NCBI RefSeq assembly: GCF_002837185.1
Contig: NZ_KZ477985.1
Coordinates: forward strand, 310,001-374,000
Source: Pseudomonas fluorescens
GTDB lineage: Bacteria; Pseudomonadota; Gammaproteobacteria; Pseudomonadales; Pseudomonadaceae
Direction of reading: 5' to 3'
DNA: 64,000 nt
The position numbers and the translations under genes were made by a program. Every line of letters starts with the position of its first letter. Position 1 is the stretch's first letter. The notes under the pieces are model-generated. The model was given only the letters and a program-made list of their open reading frames with translations. It had not been told where the DNA came from and did no database searches. Shown in pieces: positions 10,550 to 20,067 of this stretch.

Positions 10550-11021
10550 CGCAATTACCTCTGTATTTAAATCATGCCATTAGATGGCCGGAGTTCATGT
10601 TTGCAAGCGTCACTGATGCCGCGAAAGTTAGGCGAATAGACGCCGACTTACCGCGTACAGGCATGTTGAATAACGAGTGACTAACTATTGCACTCAAGTT
10701 GTGCGCAATCAGGCCTTATTATTGGGGCTTGCCCTGAAATGCAGTCGGGCTTCCTTGGAGGAAGGCTCCGACGCCGGTGCTGCAAGGTCTTGATGCAGGC
10801 AAAATGCCTTTTTTATCAATGCCTTGGGTCATTGCACGGGCTCATTTAGGTCAGCGCTGCCTTGGCCTGTAGGGGATAGCAATGCGTATTTATCGCCACC
10901 CTTAACTCGATCAGTTGATGTTGTGACCATAGAGTCAAAGTGTTTTATGACAACTCGACTACTTCCATTGGTCGTTATGTAAGTCATCTCTTACAGAAGC
11001 AGAGAATTTCGTTACCGGTGG

Positions 11022-11048
11022 TATGAGCGGTGCTTCAGGACGAAGTTC
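11022..11048 (-). promoter_or_regulatory. Candidate AlgU (sigma-22/RpoE-like) promoter of algD
   Basis: On the minus strand GAACTT (11048-11043) is followed after 16 bases by TCATA (11026-11022). This fits the AlgU/RpoE consensus GAACTT-N16/17-TCnnA and is the same -35 hexamer as the P. aeruginosa algD promoter. It would give a leader of roughly 460 bases. This is a sequence match only; no transcription start is known. Confidence 0.6.
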
Positions 11049-11172
11049 CTGGCCGCTCATCCTGTTTCCGGAAATTTCTTGAAATATTAGCGAAGATGGC
11101 ACTGGTATTATATTGATAGCACTTGCTATTTAGACCCGTAGTTATGGGGAGTTGGTACGCGGGGATAGTTTT

Positions 11173-11208
11173 GTGCCACTACTGAATAAAAAAACTGGTG
11201 CCACTACG
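11173..11208. repeat. Short direct repeat GTGCCACTAC
   Basis: GTGCCACTAC occurs at 11173-11182 and again at 11199-11208, separated by an A-rich spacer. It lies in the AT-rich far-upstream region of algD, beyond the promoter candidate. It may be a pair of binding sites or chance; nothing else supports a role. Confidence 0.35.
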
Positions 11209-11313
11209 AAAAAAAACGATGAATGTCGAGTGAATAAATCGTTAGGGTTGTGTCTGGGTTTTTTTATGGCGCCAAATAAATGACGATTCTATGATTTGAA
11301 ATACAAAACTAAT

Positions 11314-11400
11314 GTGGGAGGGGGATTGCCCCCGATAGCGGTGGATCAGTCAATACTTCACTGACTGACACTCCGTCATCGGGGGCAAGCCCCCTCCCAC
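11314..11400. repeat. REPIN (paired inverted REP), copy 1
   Basis: Two inverted REP arms, GTGGGAGGGGGATTGCCCCC and its mirror on the right, enclose a ~45-base spacer that holds its own short inverted repeat (TCAGT...ACTGA). It lies just past the 3' end of yaaA. The same element recurs at 27599, 49373, 55122 and 60167. REPINs are non-autonomous elements moved by a chromosomal RAYT transposase, which is not in this window. Confidence 0.85.
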
Positions 11401-11437
11401 ATTTGGAACTCATTGCCTGGATGAGTCGGGCAAGGCC

Positions 11438-12217
11438 TTATTCCGGTGCGTGATCGCGCAAAAACACCAGGTTGTCCGGCGTGGACTGCTCCGCATTGAA
11501 GCGATAGCCCTGCACATCGAACTGCTTGAGCTTCGCCGGATCGTTGATGCGTTCTTCAATCACAAAGCGGCTCATCATGCCCCGGGCTTTTTTCGCATAG
11601 AAGCTGATGATCTTGTACTGGCCGTTCTTCAGGTCCTTGAACTCGGTGTTGATGATCCGCGCCTTCAGGGCCGTGCGCTTGACTGCCGAGAAGTACTCGT
11701 TGGAAGCCAGATTGAGCAGCACATCGTCGCCTTGTGCAGCCAATGCTTCGTTCAACCACTCGCTGATGCGCGTGCCCCAGAACGCGTAAAGGTCCTTGCC
11801 ACGGGTGTTGGCCAGCTTGGTGCCCATCTCCAGGCGGTACGGCATCATCAAATCCAGCGGGCGCAACAGGCCGTAGAGTCCCGAGAGCATGCGCAAGTGG
11901 TCCTGGGCGTAGCTGAAATCGGCATCGTTGAAAGTCTCGGCATTCAAGCCGGTATACACGTCGCCCTTGAACGCCAGCAACGCCTGCTTGGCGTTGGCCG
12001 GGGTGAAGGCCGGCGTCCAACTGCCGAAGCGGGCGGCATTGAGGCCGCCGATCTTGTCGGATACGTGCATCAGCTCGCTGATCTGCGCCGGGCTCAGTTC
12101 GCGCAGTTGCTCGATCAGTTCCTGGGAATGGTCCAGGTATTGCGGCTGGGTGAAGCGCGCAGTCACCGGCTTTGACTCGAAGTCGAGGGTTTTGGCGGGG
12201 GAAATCACCATCAGCAT
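11438..12217 (-). CDS. yaaA: Peroxide stress protein YaaA
   Basis: UPF0246/DUF328 family protein, 259 residues. In E. coli YaaA is induced by OxyR and limits damage from peroxide by lowering free iron; the fold also binds DNA. The diagnostic N-terminus [13 protein letters not shown] is present, as is the lysine-rich C-terminal stretch [19 protein letters not shown]. The gene stands alone on the minus strand, divergent from the deacetylase-like gene, with a REPIN at its 3' end. No OxyR site was recognised. Confidence 0.93.
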   Translation of the reverse strand: MLMVISPAKTLDFESKPVTARFTQPQYLDHSQELIEQLRELSPAQISELMHVSDKIGGLNAARFGSWTPAFTPANAKQALLAFKGDVYTGLNAETFNDADFSYAQDHLRMLSGLYGLLRPLDLMMPYRLEMGTKLANTRGKDLYAFWGTRISEWLNEALAAQGDDVLLNLASNEYFSAVKRTALKARIINTEFKDLKNGQYKIISFYAKKARGMMSRFVIEERINDPAKLKQFDVQGYRFNAEQSTPDNLVFLRDHAPE

Positions 12218-12338
12218 TTGAGTTGGCTCCTGTAATCGTGGGCGAGATTCTAGGGGTTGGGGCGTTTTGACTCCACCTATGATGGCGATAGATGCGATCC
12301 GCTATGATGGGCGGTAACTCTGGAGAGGGAGACCCCGT

Positions 12339-13463
12339 GTGCGATTAGCGCTTTTATTGTCGGCTTGCCTGCTGTGCCTGAATGTCCAGGCCGCGCCGGT
12401 TGACGTCGCCAGCCTCGACCGCGCCACCTGGCCGGAAAAACTCGCCAGCCCGGCGCTGTTCGACGTGGCCTCGCGGGCGGAAATCCTGATGTTTGCCCAT
12501 GGTTTGATCACCAGCGAAGCCCTGGACGAAACCGCGCTCAAGCAGCGCCTGGGATTGAAGATCATCAACCTGGCCGCCATCGACGACCTGCGCCGTCAAC
12601 TCTGGCAACGGCTGTTGGAGAACTACACGTTCGCCCAGCAAAGCTGCGCAGAAGACGCTTCGTTCTGTTATCTGGTGGAAAACATGGACGACCTGCGCGA
12701 GCAGGCCGGCAAGTTCGACGTCAGTGACGACTCGTTCTATATAGGCTGGGCCGCCCCCAGCCGGCACTTCCATGAACGCTATCTCGATGAACTGCTGCGC
12801 AAGGCCGCGCTGCTGCCGCAGATCAGCAGCGAAGTGGCGCGCTTTGGCGACCACGAACGCAATGGCGACGAACTCAACGATCGCATGTTCCTGCTGACGT
12901 TCGACGGCGGCCCGGCAACGGTCGGCGGCAATACCGACTGGCTCGCCGATTACCTGCGCAAGCAAAAGATCGACGCTACGTTCTTTGCCCTCGGCAGCAG
13001 CTTGCAAACCCGCGTGGAGCGCAGTTCCGCAGCGGATGTGCAGGCGCTGTACCAGGGGCAGTGCGTGGGTATCCAGGGGTGGCAGTATCGCTCTCACAGC
13101 CATTGGGTCGACTGGCAGGATTCCATCACCCGCAGTGCATCACTGGTGCAAAACCTGCTGCCGGAAAACTATGTGCCGCTGTTCCGGCCGCCTTACGGGC
13201 AACGGCGCGCGGACAGCCAGGGATTCTTCCAGGCCCAGGGCCTGCAAGTGGCGTTATGGGACATCGATTCCCAGGACGAGCCGGGCAAGCTCAAGGCCGA
13301 GGAGTCGGCGCAACGGGTGCTGACGCTGATGCTGCTGTGGCGCAAAGGGGTGATTGTGTTTCACGACACCCAGGACAAGGCGCGGGTGGCACTGCCAATG
13401 GTGTTGCAGTCGACGGCGCAGAGTGGCTTGGGTTGGCAGGACTGTCGTGAAGCATTTCGATGA
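12339..13463 (+). CDS. Polysaccharide deacetylase-like (NodB fold) exported protein
   Basis: 374 residues with a signal peptide (MRLALLLSACLLCLNVQA). The N-terminal half is unrecognised. The C-terminal half (about 183-350) is a NodB-homology domain: TFDGGP (187-192), RPPYG (283-287) and VFHDTQ (340-345). NodB enzymes remove acetyl groups from N-acetylglucosamine polymers or peptidoglycan using a metal held by Asp-His-His. Here motif 1 is TFDGGP instead of TFDDGP (G190 in place of a metal-binding Asp), and motif 2 reads HSHWV without the usual second His. Activity or metal use may therefore differ. The start is GTG with GGAGAGGGAG upstream. Confidence 0.8.
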   Translation: MRLALLLSACLLCLNVQAAPVDVASLDRATWPEKLASPALFDVASRAEILMFAHGLITSEALDETALKQRLGLKIINLAAIDDLRRQLWQRLLENYTFAQQSCAEDASFCYLVENMDDLREQAGKFDVSDDSFYIGWAAPSRHFHERYLDELLRKAALLPQISSEVARFGDHERNGDELNDRMFLLTFDGGPATVGGNTDWLADYLRKQKIDATFFALGSSLQTRVERSSAADVQALYQGQCVGIQGWQYRSHSHWVDWQDSITRSASLVQNLLPENYVPLFRPPYGQRRADSQGFFQAQGLQVALWDIDSQDEPGKLKAEESAQRVLTLMLLWRKGVIVFHDTQDKARVALPMVLQSTAQSGLGWQDCREAFR

Positions 13464-13803
13464 AATGCCCGGCCCTGTTGGTTGAGGGGGATTTTTGGGG
13501 TGATTTGCCGCGACATTTCGATGCAGGCGGACTTCCGACTTTAACGGGGTGCATGGCACTCGGCTAGTGCTATTCGTCATCCTGAAAAATAAACTTCAAA
13601 AAAGCGTCAAAGTGCTTTTTCCTGTCATGGGTTTTGCGGTATTACGAAGTCAGACCGCCGAAACCTGCAGCACAGGTGGCGTCTTCCAAGACTCCTCATG
13701 TGGGCACTGCACTTGACGTCACACAAGGTGCAGTCGGTGGTCGAATCGAGGCGCAGCACCGCCCAGGTATTGCGTCGACTGGCTCCCACAAAGGTGACCG
13801 AGT
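13464..13803. other. Gap upstream of phoH; weak hairpin only
   Basis: 340 bases without a credible gene. At 13599-13620 AAAAAGC and GCTTTTT flank an 8-base loop, a weak possible terminator for the preceding gene. No clear promoter for phoH was identified. Confidence 0.5.
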
Positions 13804-15198
13804 ATGGATGATCATGGACGCACCCCTTCTTCCGACCAGCCAATCCTTTATGTGCTTGATACCAACGTATTGATTCACGATCCAAACGCACTGCTTAACT
13901 TTGAAGAGCACCACGTCGCCATCCCCATGATCGTGCTGGAGGAGCTGGACAAACTCAAAAGCGGCCACCACAGCGTCGCTGCCGAATGCCGCCAGGCCAT
14001 CCGCCTGATCGACAAGACCCTGGGCGAAGCTTCGCCCGAGGACGTTGAAGTCGGTGTGCCGATCCAGCGTGGCAAGAGCGGGCCCAAGGGCTTGCTGTCG
14101 ATCCTGATGAACAAACGCAGCGAGCCCAGCAGCCTGCTGCCGGAAAACCTCAACGACAACAAAATCATCAACCAATTGATCGACCTGCACGCGCGCGACA
14201 AGGACCTGCGCCTGGTGCTGGTGACCAAAGACATCAATATGCGCCTCAAGGCACGAGCGTGTGGGATCGCTGCCGAGGACTACAGTACCGACCAATTGGT
14301 CGACGACGTGTCGATGTTGTCGCGTGGTTATCACATGATGACCGGCTCGTTCTGGGACCGTGTCAGCAAGGTCGAAACCCGCCAGGACCACGGCCGCACC
14401 TGGCATCAGGTGCAACTGACCGACAACCTGCCGGCGGTGCATATCAATGAATTCATTGTCGACGAGCAGGGCTTTGTAGGCTGGATCAAAGAGATTCAGG
14501 TCGACAAGCTGCTGATCCTCGACCTGCATCAGGAGCCTCTGTTGCACCAGGAAGCCTGGGGCCTGAAACCGCGTGACATCTACCAGAGCCTGGCATTGTA
14601 TGCGCTGCTCGATCCGGACATTCACCTGGTCAACCTGACCGGCGCCGCAGGCTCGGGGAAAACCATCCTCGCCCTGGCCGCCGCCATCGAACAGACCATG
14701 GTGACCAAGCGCTATCGCCGCATCATCGCCACCCGCAGTGTGCAGGGCCTGGACCAGGAAATCGGTTTTCTGCCGGGTACCGAGGCGGAAAAAATGGAGC
14801 CGTGGCTGGGGGCAATCACCGACAACCTCGAAGCCTTGCACATGGATGACGAAAACACCCATGGCAGCGTCGACTACATCCTCAGCAAAGTGCCGTTGCA
14901 GTTCAAATCCCTCAACTACATCCGAGGCCGCAGCTTCCAGCAGAGCCTGATCCTGATCGACGAATGCCAGAACCTCACCCCGCACCAGATGAAAACCATC
15001 ATCACCCGTGCCGGCGCCGGTTCCAAAGTGGTGTGCCTGGGCAACCTGGCACAGATCGACACCCCTTACCTGTCCGCGACCAGCTCCGGGCTGACCTACC
15101 TGACGGAGCGCTTCAAGGACTTCCCCAACGGTGTACATATTGCGCTGCAAGGGGTGCCTCGTTCGATCCTGGCTGAATACGCCGAGTCGCACCTCTAA
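13804..15198 (+). CDS. PIN domain-PhoH family ATPase
   Basis: 464-residue fusion of an N-terminal PIN nuclease domain (about residues 14-150, with LDTNVLIHDP carrying the first acidic metal ligand) to a C-terminal PhoH ATPase domain. The Walker A motif is GAAGSGKT (280-287) and Walker B is LILIDECQN (D386). Members of this PhoH2/YlaK type act as RNA-cleaving or RNA-unwinding ribonucleases in studied bacteria. The physiological role in Pseudomonas is not settled. The gene is monocistronic: a strong terminator follows. The start is the ATG at 13804; MDAP at codon 5 is an alternative in sequence but lies out of frame. Confidence 0.9.
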   Translation: MDDHGRTPSSDQPILYVLDTNVLIHDPNALLNFEEHHVAIPMIVLEELDKLKSGHHSVAAECRQAIRLIDKTLGEASPEDVEVGVPIQRGKSGPKGLLSILMNKRSEPSSLLPENLNDNKIINQLIDLHARDKDLRLVLVTKDINMRLKARACGIAAEDYSTDQLVDDVSMLSRGYHMMTGSFWDRVSKVETRQDHGRTWHQVQLTDNLPAVHINEFIVDEQGFVGWIKEIQVDKLLILDLHQEPLLHQEAWGLKPRDIYQSLALYALLDPDIHLVNLTGAAGSGKTILALAAAIEQTMVTKRYRRIIATRSVQGLDQEIGFLPGTEAEKMEPWLGAITDNLEALHMDDENTHGSVDYILSKVPLQFKSLNYIRGRSFQQSLILIDECQNLTPHQMKTIITRAGAGSKVVCLGNLAQIDTPYLSATSSGLTYLTERFKDFPNGVHIALQGVPRSILAEYAESHL

Positions 15199-15508
15199 CT
15201 ACTGGTAATCCAACAAGTGGCTAAATGCCACGAAACCCCCCGGATTTTTCACGAAATCCGGGGTTTTTGTTGTGTGCGACATTTGCCTGCGATAACGCGC
15301 CCTGGGTGCTTGTGGTATTTGTAATTATTTTGTTACATTTTTCCGCGGTCAACATCATAAGAACACTGCGTGACCCCGTCGGAACACCACCTCCTTGATT
15401 CGACGAATATTCAGAACACCTGCCTTAAGGTTTTCTCCGTGACCCTGCCTATTACAAAAGCCCGAAACATCGCTCATTGACGACGCACATATCCAAAGGG
15501 AAAGGAAA
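15199..15508. other. Gap between phoH and the autotransporter gene
   Basis: 310 bases: the phoH terminator, then an AT-rich stretch (15310-15345) likely to hold the promoter of the autotransporter gene, and AAGGGAAAGGAAAA directly before its ATG as a strong ribosome-binding site. No small gene was seen. Confidence 0.55.
15233..15270 (+). terminator. Rho-independent terminator after phoH
   Basis: AAACCCCCCGGATTT pairs with AAATCCGGGGTTTTT across a 6-base loop, ending in a T run. It lies 35 bases after the phoH stop. Confidence 0.88.
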
Positions 15509-18500
15509 ATGGACGTAGCAGGTAATGGCTTCACTTTGTCACAACGCACCCGCGCCACTCGTTTCAAGCAGATCCCCCTGACACCTATCGCACTCGGCCT
15601 GGCCCTATGGCTGGGGCAGGGCTCCATGGCCTGGGCCGATGACAACCCTTACACGTCACACGTATTGGAATCGGCGTTCAGGAAAGCCGTGGCGTCATTC
15701 GGGCCCAACACCGACGTTTACAAGAACCTGCGGTTTGCCTACGCGGATATCGTCGACCTGGCGGCCAAGGATTTCGCCGCCCAGTCCGGCAAGTTCGATT
15801 CGGCCCTCAAGCAAAACTACGAGCTGCAACCGGAGAACCTCACCATCGGCGCCATGCTCGGCGATACCACACGGCCGTTGGACTACGCCTCGCGCCTGGA
15901 TTACTACCGCAGCCGGCTGTTCAGCAACAACGGTCGCTACACCACCAATATTCTTGATTTCTCCAAGGCCATCATCGCCAACCTGCCGGCTGCCAAGCCT
16001 TACACCTACGTAGAACCGGGCGTGAGCAGCAATCTCAATGGGCAACTGAACGCCGGCCAGTCGTGGGCGGGCGCGACCCGTGACTGGAGCGCCAACGCGC
16101 AAACCTGGAAGACCCCGGAAGCCCAGGTCAACTCCGGCCTGGACCGCACCAACGCGTACTACGCCTATGCTCTGGGCATCACCGGCAAAGGCGTGAATGT
16201 CGGTGTACTGGACTCGGGCATTCTCACCAGACACTTCGAGTTCCAGGGCAAGAATGCCCAGGGCCAGGACCGTGTGCAGGCGGTGACCTCCACCGGCGAG
16301 TATTACGCCACCCATCCACGCTACCGTCTTGAAGTGCCCAGCGGCGAGTTCAAGCAGGGTGAACATTTCAGTATCTCCGGTGAATATGACCCGGCGTTCA
16401 ACGATGGCCACGGTACGGAAATGTCCGGTGTGCTCGGGGCAAGCCGCAACGGCACCGGTATGCACGGAATCGCCTTCGATACGAATATTTTTGTCGCCAA
16501 CACAGGCGGCAGCGACAACGATCGGTACCAGGGCTCCAACGACCTCGACTACAACGCGTTCATGGCCAGCTATAACGCCCTGGCGGCGAAGAACGTGTCG
16601 ATCGTCAACCAGAGCTGGGGGCAAAGTTCACGCGATGATGTGGAGAACCACTTCGGCAATGTCGGCGACAGCGCAGCGCAAAACCTGCGCGACATGACCG
16701 CGGCCTATCGCCCGTTCTGGGACAAGGCCCACGCCGGGCGCAAAACCTGGATGGACGCCATGGCCGACGCCGCACGGCAAAACACTTTTATCCAGATCAT
16801 CTCGGCGGGCAACGACAGCCACGGTGCCAACCCGGACACCAACGCCAACCTGCCGTTTTTCAAGCCGGACATCGAAGGCAAATTCCTCGCGATCACCGGC
16901 TACGACGAGACCAGCGCCCAGGTCTACAACCGCTGTGGTACCTCGAAGTGGTGGTGCGTGATGGGCGTGTCGGGTATCCCGTCCACCGGGCCTGAGGGTG
17001 AAATCATCCCGAACGCCAACGGCACCTCCGCCGCTGCGCCGAGCGTCTCCGGCGCCTTGGCGCTGGTAATCCAGCGCTTTCCCTACATGACCGCCAGCCA
17101 GGCGCGGGACGTGTTGCTGACCACCTCCAGCTTGCAGGCGCCGGATGGCCCGGACACACCCGTCGGCGAGCTGACGGGTGGCCGCACCTACGACAACCTG
17201 CAACCGGTGCACGATGCCGCGCCGGGTACGCCGCAAGTGCCCGGCGTGGTCAGTGGCTGGGGCTTGCCCAACCTGCAAAAAGCCATGCAAGGGCCGGGGC
17301 AGTTCCTCGGTGCGGTGGCGGTGGCCTTGCCTAGCGGCACCCGTGATATCTGGGCCAACCCGATTTCCGATGAGGCCATTCGCGCTCGCCGCGTGGAAGA
17401 TACTGCCGAGCAGGCGACCTGGACTGCCACCAAGCAGCAAAAGGGCTGGCTCAATGGCCTGCCCGCCAATGCCTCGGCCGACGACCAGTTTGAATACGAG
17501 ATCGGCCATGCCCGGGAGCAGGCGACGCTTACCCGTGGCCAGGACTTGCTCACAGGCGCCACCTACGTCGGCAGCCTGGTCAAGTCGGGGGACGGCGAAC
17601 TGGTGCTGGAAGGCCAGAACAGCTATTCAGGCAGCACCTGGGTGCGCGGTGGCAAGTTGTCGGTGGACGGCGTGTTGACCTCTGCCGTGATGGTGGATGG
17701 CAGCGCCGCGGGCACGCGCAATGCGGACAACGGCGTGGTCACCACGTTGGGCGGTACCCTGGCCGGCAACGGCACGGTAGGCGCCTTGACCGTCAACAAT
17801 GGCGGACGTGTAGCGCCGGGGCATTCGATTGGCACGCTGCACACCGGCGATGTCACCTTCAACCCGGGCTCGGTGTATGCCGTTGAAGTCGGCGCCAATG
17901 GGCGCAGCGACCAGATTCAGAGCAGCGGCGTGGCGACCCTTAATGGCGGTGTGGTGAACGTGTCCCTGGAGAACAGCCCCAACCTGCTGTCCGCCAGCGA
18001 GGCGCGCAGCTTGCTGGGCCAGCAGTTCAGCATCCTCAGCGCCAGCCAGGGCATCAATGGCCAGTTTGCGGCGTTCGCGCCCAACTACCTGTTTATCGGC
18101 ACGCAACTCAACTACCAACCGAACCAACTGACGCTGGCGATCGCGCGTAACCAGACCACGTTCGCCAGCGTCGCGCAAACCCGTAACGAGCGGGCGGTGG
18201 CGACGGCGGCCGAGACACTGGGCGCCGGCAGCCCGGTCTACGAAAGCCTGTTGGCTTCGGATTCCGCCGCCCAGGCACGGGACGCGTTCAAACAACTGTC
18301 GGGGCAATTGCACTCGGATGTGGCGGCGGCGCAAATGGCCGACAGCCGCTACCTGCGTGAAGCGGTCAACGGTCGCCTGCAACAGGCCCAGGCGCTGGAT
18401 TCCAGCGCGCAGATCCAGGCCGGCGACAACGGCGGCTGGGTGCAACTGCTGGGTGGGCGCAACAACGTCAGCGGTGACAACAACGCCAGTGGTTATTCCT

Positions 18501-19237
18501 CGTCCACCAGCGGCGTGCTGCTGGGCCTGGATACCGAGGTGAGTGATGGCTGGCGGGTGGGGGCGGCGACCGGTTATACCCAGAGCCACCTCAACGGCCG
18601 GTCGGCTTCGGCGGACAGCGACAACTATCACCTGTCGATCTATGGCGGCAAACGTTTCGAAGCCATTGCCCTGTGCCTGGGGGGCGCTACCACCTGGCAC
18701 CGCCTGGACACTTCGCGACGGGTGGCTTACGCCAATCAGTCGGACTATGCCAAGGCCGACTACAGCGCGCGCACCGACCAAGTGTTCGCCGAGATCGGTT
18801 ACACCCAGTGGAATCTGTTCGAACCTTTCGCCAACCTCACGTACCTGAACTATCAAAGCGACTCGCTCAAGGAGAAAGGCGGCGCTGCGGCCTTGCACGC
18901 CAGCAAGCAAAGCCAGGACGCGACGCTTTCTACGTTGGGCCTGCGTGCACATACGCAATTGCCGATCAGCTCCACCTCGGCGGTGACCTTGCGCGGTGAA
19001 TTGGGTTGGGAGCATCAGTTCGGTGATACCGATCGCGAAGCCTCGCTGAAGTTTGCCGGCAGCGACACGGCCTTCGCCGTCAACAGCGTGCCGGTGGCGA
19101 GGGACGGGGCGGTGATCAAGGCCAGTGCGCAAATGGCCTTGACCAAAGACACCCTGGTGTCGTTGAACTACAGCGGCTTGCTGTCCAACCGCGGTAACAA
19201 CAACGGCATCAACGCCGGGTTTACCTTCCGTTTCTAA
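15509..19237 (+). CDS. Subtilisin-type (S8) autotransporter serine protease
   Basis: 1242-residue type Va secreted protein. A long signal peptide (residues 1-43, ending SMAWA) leads to an S8 protease domain with the full triad: D235 in VGVLDSGI, H301 in NDGHGTEMSG and S506 in NGTSAAAPS. An autotransporter-associated beta-strand repeat (about 690-720, GDGELVLEGQNSYSGSTWVR) and a beta-helix stem follow. The C-terminal ~290 residues form the translocator barrel, ending in the outer-membrane signature FTFRF. It resembles EprS/PspA-like proteases of Pseudomonas. The substrate is unknown; a digestive or surface-processing role is possible. It stands alone, between two terminators. Confidence 0.93.
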   Translation: MDVAGNGFTLSQRTRATRFKQIPLTPIALGLALWLGQGSMAWADDNPYTSHVLESAFRKAVASFGPNTDVYKNLRFAYADIVDLAAKDFAAQSGKFDSALKQNYELQPENLTIGAMLGDTTRPLDYASRLDYYRSRLFSNNGRYTTNILDFSKAIIANLPAAKPYTYVEPGVSSNLNGQLNAGQSWAGATRDWSANAQTWKTPEAQVNSGLDRTNAYYAYALGITGKGVNVGVLDSGILTRHFEFQGKNAQGQDRVQAVTSTGEYYATHPRYRLEVPSGEFKQGEHFSISGEYDPAFNDGHGTEMSGVLGASRNGTGMHGIAFDTNIFVANTGGSDNDRYQGSNDLDYNAFMASYNALAAKNVSIVNQSWGQSSRDDVENHFGNVGDSAAQNLRDMTAAYRPFWDKAHAGRKTWMDAMADAARQNTFIQIISAGNDSHGANPDTNANLPFFKPDIEGKFLAITGYDETSAQVYNRCGTSKWWCVMGVSGIPSTGPEGEIIPNANGTSAAAPSVSGALALVIQRFPYMTASQARDVLLTTSSLQAPDGPDTPVGELTGGRTYDNLQPVHDAAPGTPQVPGVVSGWGLPNLQKAMQGPGQFLGAVAVALPSGTRDIWANPISDEAIRARRVEDTAEQATWTATKQQKGWLNGLPANASADDQFEYEIGHAREQATLTRGQDLLTGATYVGSLVKSGDGELVLEGQNSYSGSTWVRGGKLSVDGVLTSAVMVDGSAAGTRNADNGVVTTLGGTLAGNGTVGALTVNNGGRVAPGHSIGTLHTGDVTFNPGSVYAVEVGANGRSDQIQSSGVATLNGGVVNVSLENSPNLLSASEARSLLGQQFSILSASQGINGQFAAFAPNYLFIGTQLNYQPNQLTLAIARNQTTFASVAQTRNERAVATAAETLGAGSPVYESLLASDSAAQARDAFKQLSGQLHSDVAAAQMADSRYLREAVNGRLQQAQALDSSAQIQAGDNGGWVQLLGGRNNVSGDNNASGYSSSTSGVLLGLDTEVSDGWRVGAATGYTQSHLNGRSASADSDNYHLSIYGGKRFEAIALCLGGATTWHRLDTSRRVAYANQSDYAKADYSARTDQVFAEIGYTQWNLFEPFANLTYLNYQSDSLKEKGGAAALHASKQSQDATLSTLGLRAHTQLPISSTSAVTLRGELGWEHQFGDTDREASLKFAGSDTAFAVNSVPVARDGAVIKASAQMALTKDTLVSLNYSGLLSNRGNNNGINAGFTFRF

Positions 19238-19254
19238 CCCTGGAAGTTGTGGGT

Positions 19255-19281
19255 AAAGGGGTGCATTGCACCCCTTTATTT
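19255..19281 (+). terminator. Terminator after the autotransporter gene
   Basis: AAAGGGGTGC and GCACCCCTTT form a 10-base stem with a 3-base loop, followed by ATTTAT. It starts 18 bases after the stop codon. Confidence 0.85.
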
Positions 19282-19352
19282 ATGGGATAAACAGCCCTGC
19301 GCAAATTTGACCCACGGGTTTACAATTGCCGCTCCTGATCAGGAGTATCCCT

Positions 19353-19826
19353 GTGCTGACTCATCTCGATTCCCAAGGTCGCGCCCATATGGTCGACGTC
19401 ACCGACAAAGCCGTGACGTTCCGTGAGGCGGTGGCCGAAGCGCGGGTGCGCATGTTGCCCGACACCTTGACAATGATTGTCGACGGCGCCCACCCCAAGG
19501 GCGACGTGTTTGCCGTGGCCCGCATCGCCGGGATCCAGGCGGCGAAAAAAACCAGTGATCTGATCCCCCTGTGTCACCCGCTGATGCTCACCGGCGTCAA
19601 GGTCGAGCTGCGTGCCGACGGTGTGGATGCCGTGCATATCCTGGCGCGCTGCAAACTCTCCGGCCAGACCGGCGTGGAAATGGAGGCCCTGACCGCCGCC
19701 AGCGTCGCGGCACTGACGATCTACGACATGTGCAAGGCGGTGGACCGTGGCATGACCATCGAAAACATTCGCCTGCTGGAGAAGCTGGGCGGTAAAAGCG
19801 GGCATTTCAAGGCGGATCAGCAATGA
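19353..19826 (+). CDS. moaC: Cyclic pyranopterin monophosphate synthase MoaC
   Basis: Second step of molybdenum cofactor synthesis: turns the MoaA product into cyclic pyranopterin monophosphate. 157 residues with the start chosen here. Family motifs are present: [18 protein letters not shown] (residues 51-68) and the C-terminal [19 protein letters not shown] with catalytic lysine and aspartate. The start is GTG at 19353, set by AGGAG at 19341-19345 with 7-base spacing. A longer frame from 19326 adds nine residues without homology. The 3' end overlaps moaD by 4 bases. No Moco riboswitch was recognised upstream. Confidence 0.96.
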   Translation: MLTHLDSQGRAHMVDVTDKAVTFREAVAEARVRMLPDTLTMIVDGAHPKGDVFAVARIAGIQAAKKTSDLIPLCHPLMLTGVKVELRADGVDAVHILARCKLSGQTGVEMEALTAASVAALTIYDMCKAVDRGMTIENIRLLEKLGGKSGHFKADQQ

Positions 19827-20065
19827 GCATCAACGTACTGTTTTTTGCGCGTTACGCCGAAGCGGTGGGCTTTGATTCGTTGGAGATGGAAGGTGAGTTT
19901 GCCACCGTTGATGCCGTGCGCCTGGCCCTGGCCGCTGACCCGGAGTTCGCAGTACTCAACGAGGCGAGTCTGATGTGCGCGCGCAACGAAGAGCTGTGCA
20001 ATCTCGACGAGCCGGTCCAAGCCGGTGACGAAGTCGCGTTTTTCCCGCCCGTGACCGGAGGCTGA
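19823..20065 (+). CDS. moaD: Molybdopterin synthase small subunit MoaD
   Basis: 80-residue ubiquitin-like sulfur carrier. Its C-terminal Gly-Gly (PPVTGG) is thiocarboxylated and donates sulfur to the pterin inside the MoaD-MoaE complex. The start codon overlaps the moaC stop (ATGA), so the two are translationally coupled. moaE follows after 2 bases. Confidence 0.95.
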   Translation: MSINVLFFARYAEAVGFDSLEMEGEFATVDAVRLALAADPEFAVLNEASLMCARNEELCNLDEPVQAGDEVAFFPPVTGG

Positions 20066-20067
20066 GC

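Larger units (their letters stand above)
10550..11437. other. algD upstream regulatory region (no gene)
   Basis: About 890 bases without a credible coding sequence, between divergently placed features: algD reads left, and the yaaA 3' end lies on the right. It contains the algD leader, an AlgU-type promoter candidate, an AT-rich stretch (11060-11290), a short direct repeat and a REPIN. In P. aeruginosa the corresponding region is also long and carries several far-upstream binding sites for AlgR, AmrZ and AlgB. I looked for a clear AlgR site (CCGTTCGTC) and did not find one. Confidence 0.7.

Noticed and set aside
11314-11400. Insertion sequence or CRISPR repeat
   Set aside because: No transposase and no regular repeat-spacer array; the inverted arms match the REPIN pattern and recur singly elsewhere in the window.
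13625-13891. 88-codon minus-strand open frame before phoH
   Set aside because: It overlaps the start of phoH, has no ribosome-binding site and has a Cys/Arg-rich composition typical of spurious frames.
19282-19352. Molybdenum-cofactor riboswitch before moaC
   Set aside because: The gap to the preceding terminator is only about 70 bases and shows no conserved Moco-RNA stems; too short for the known structure.
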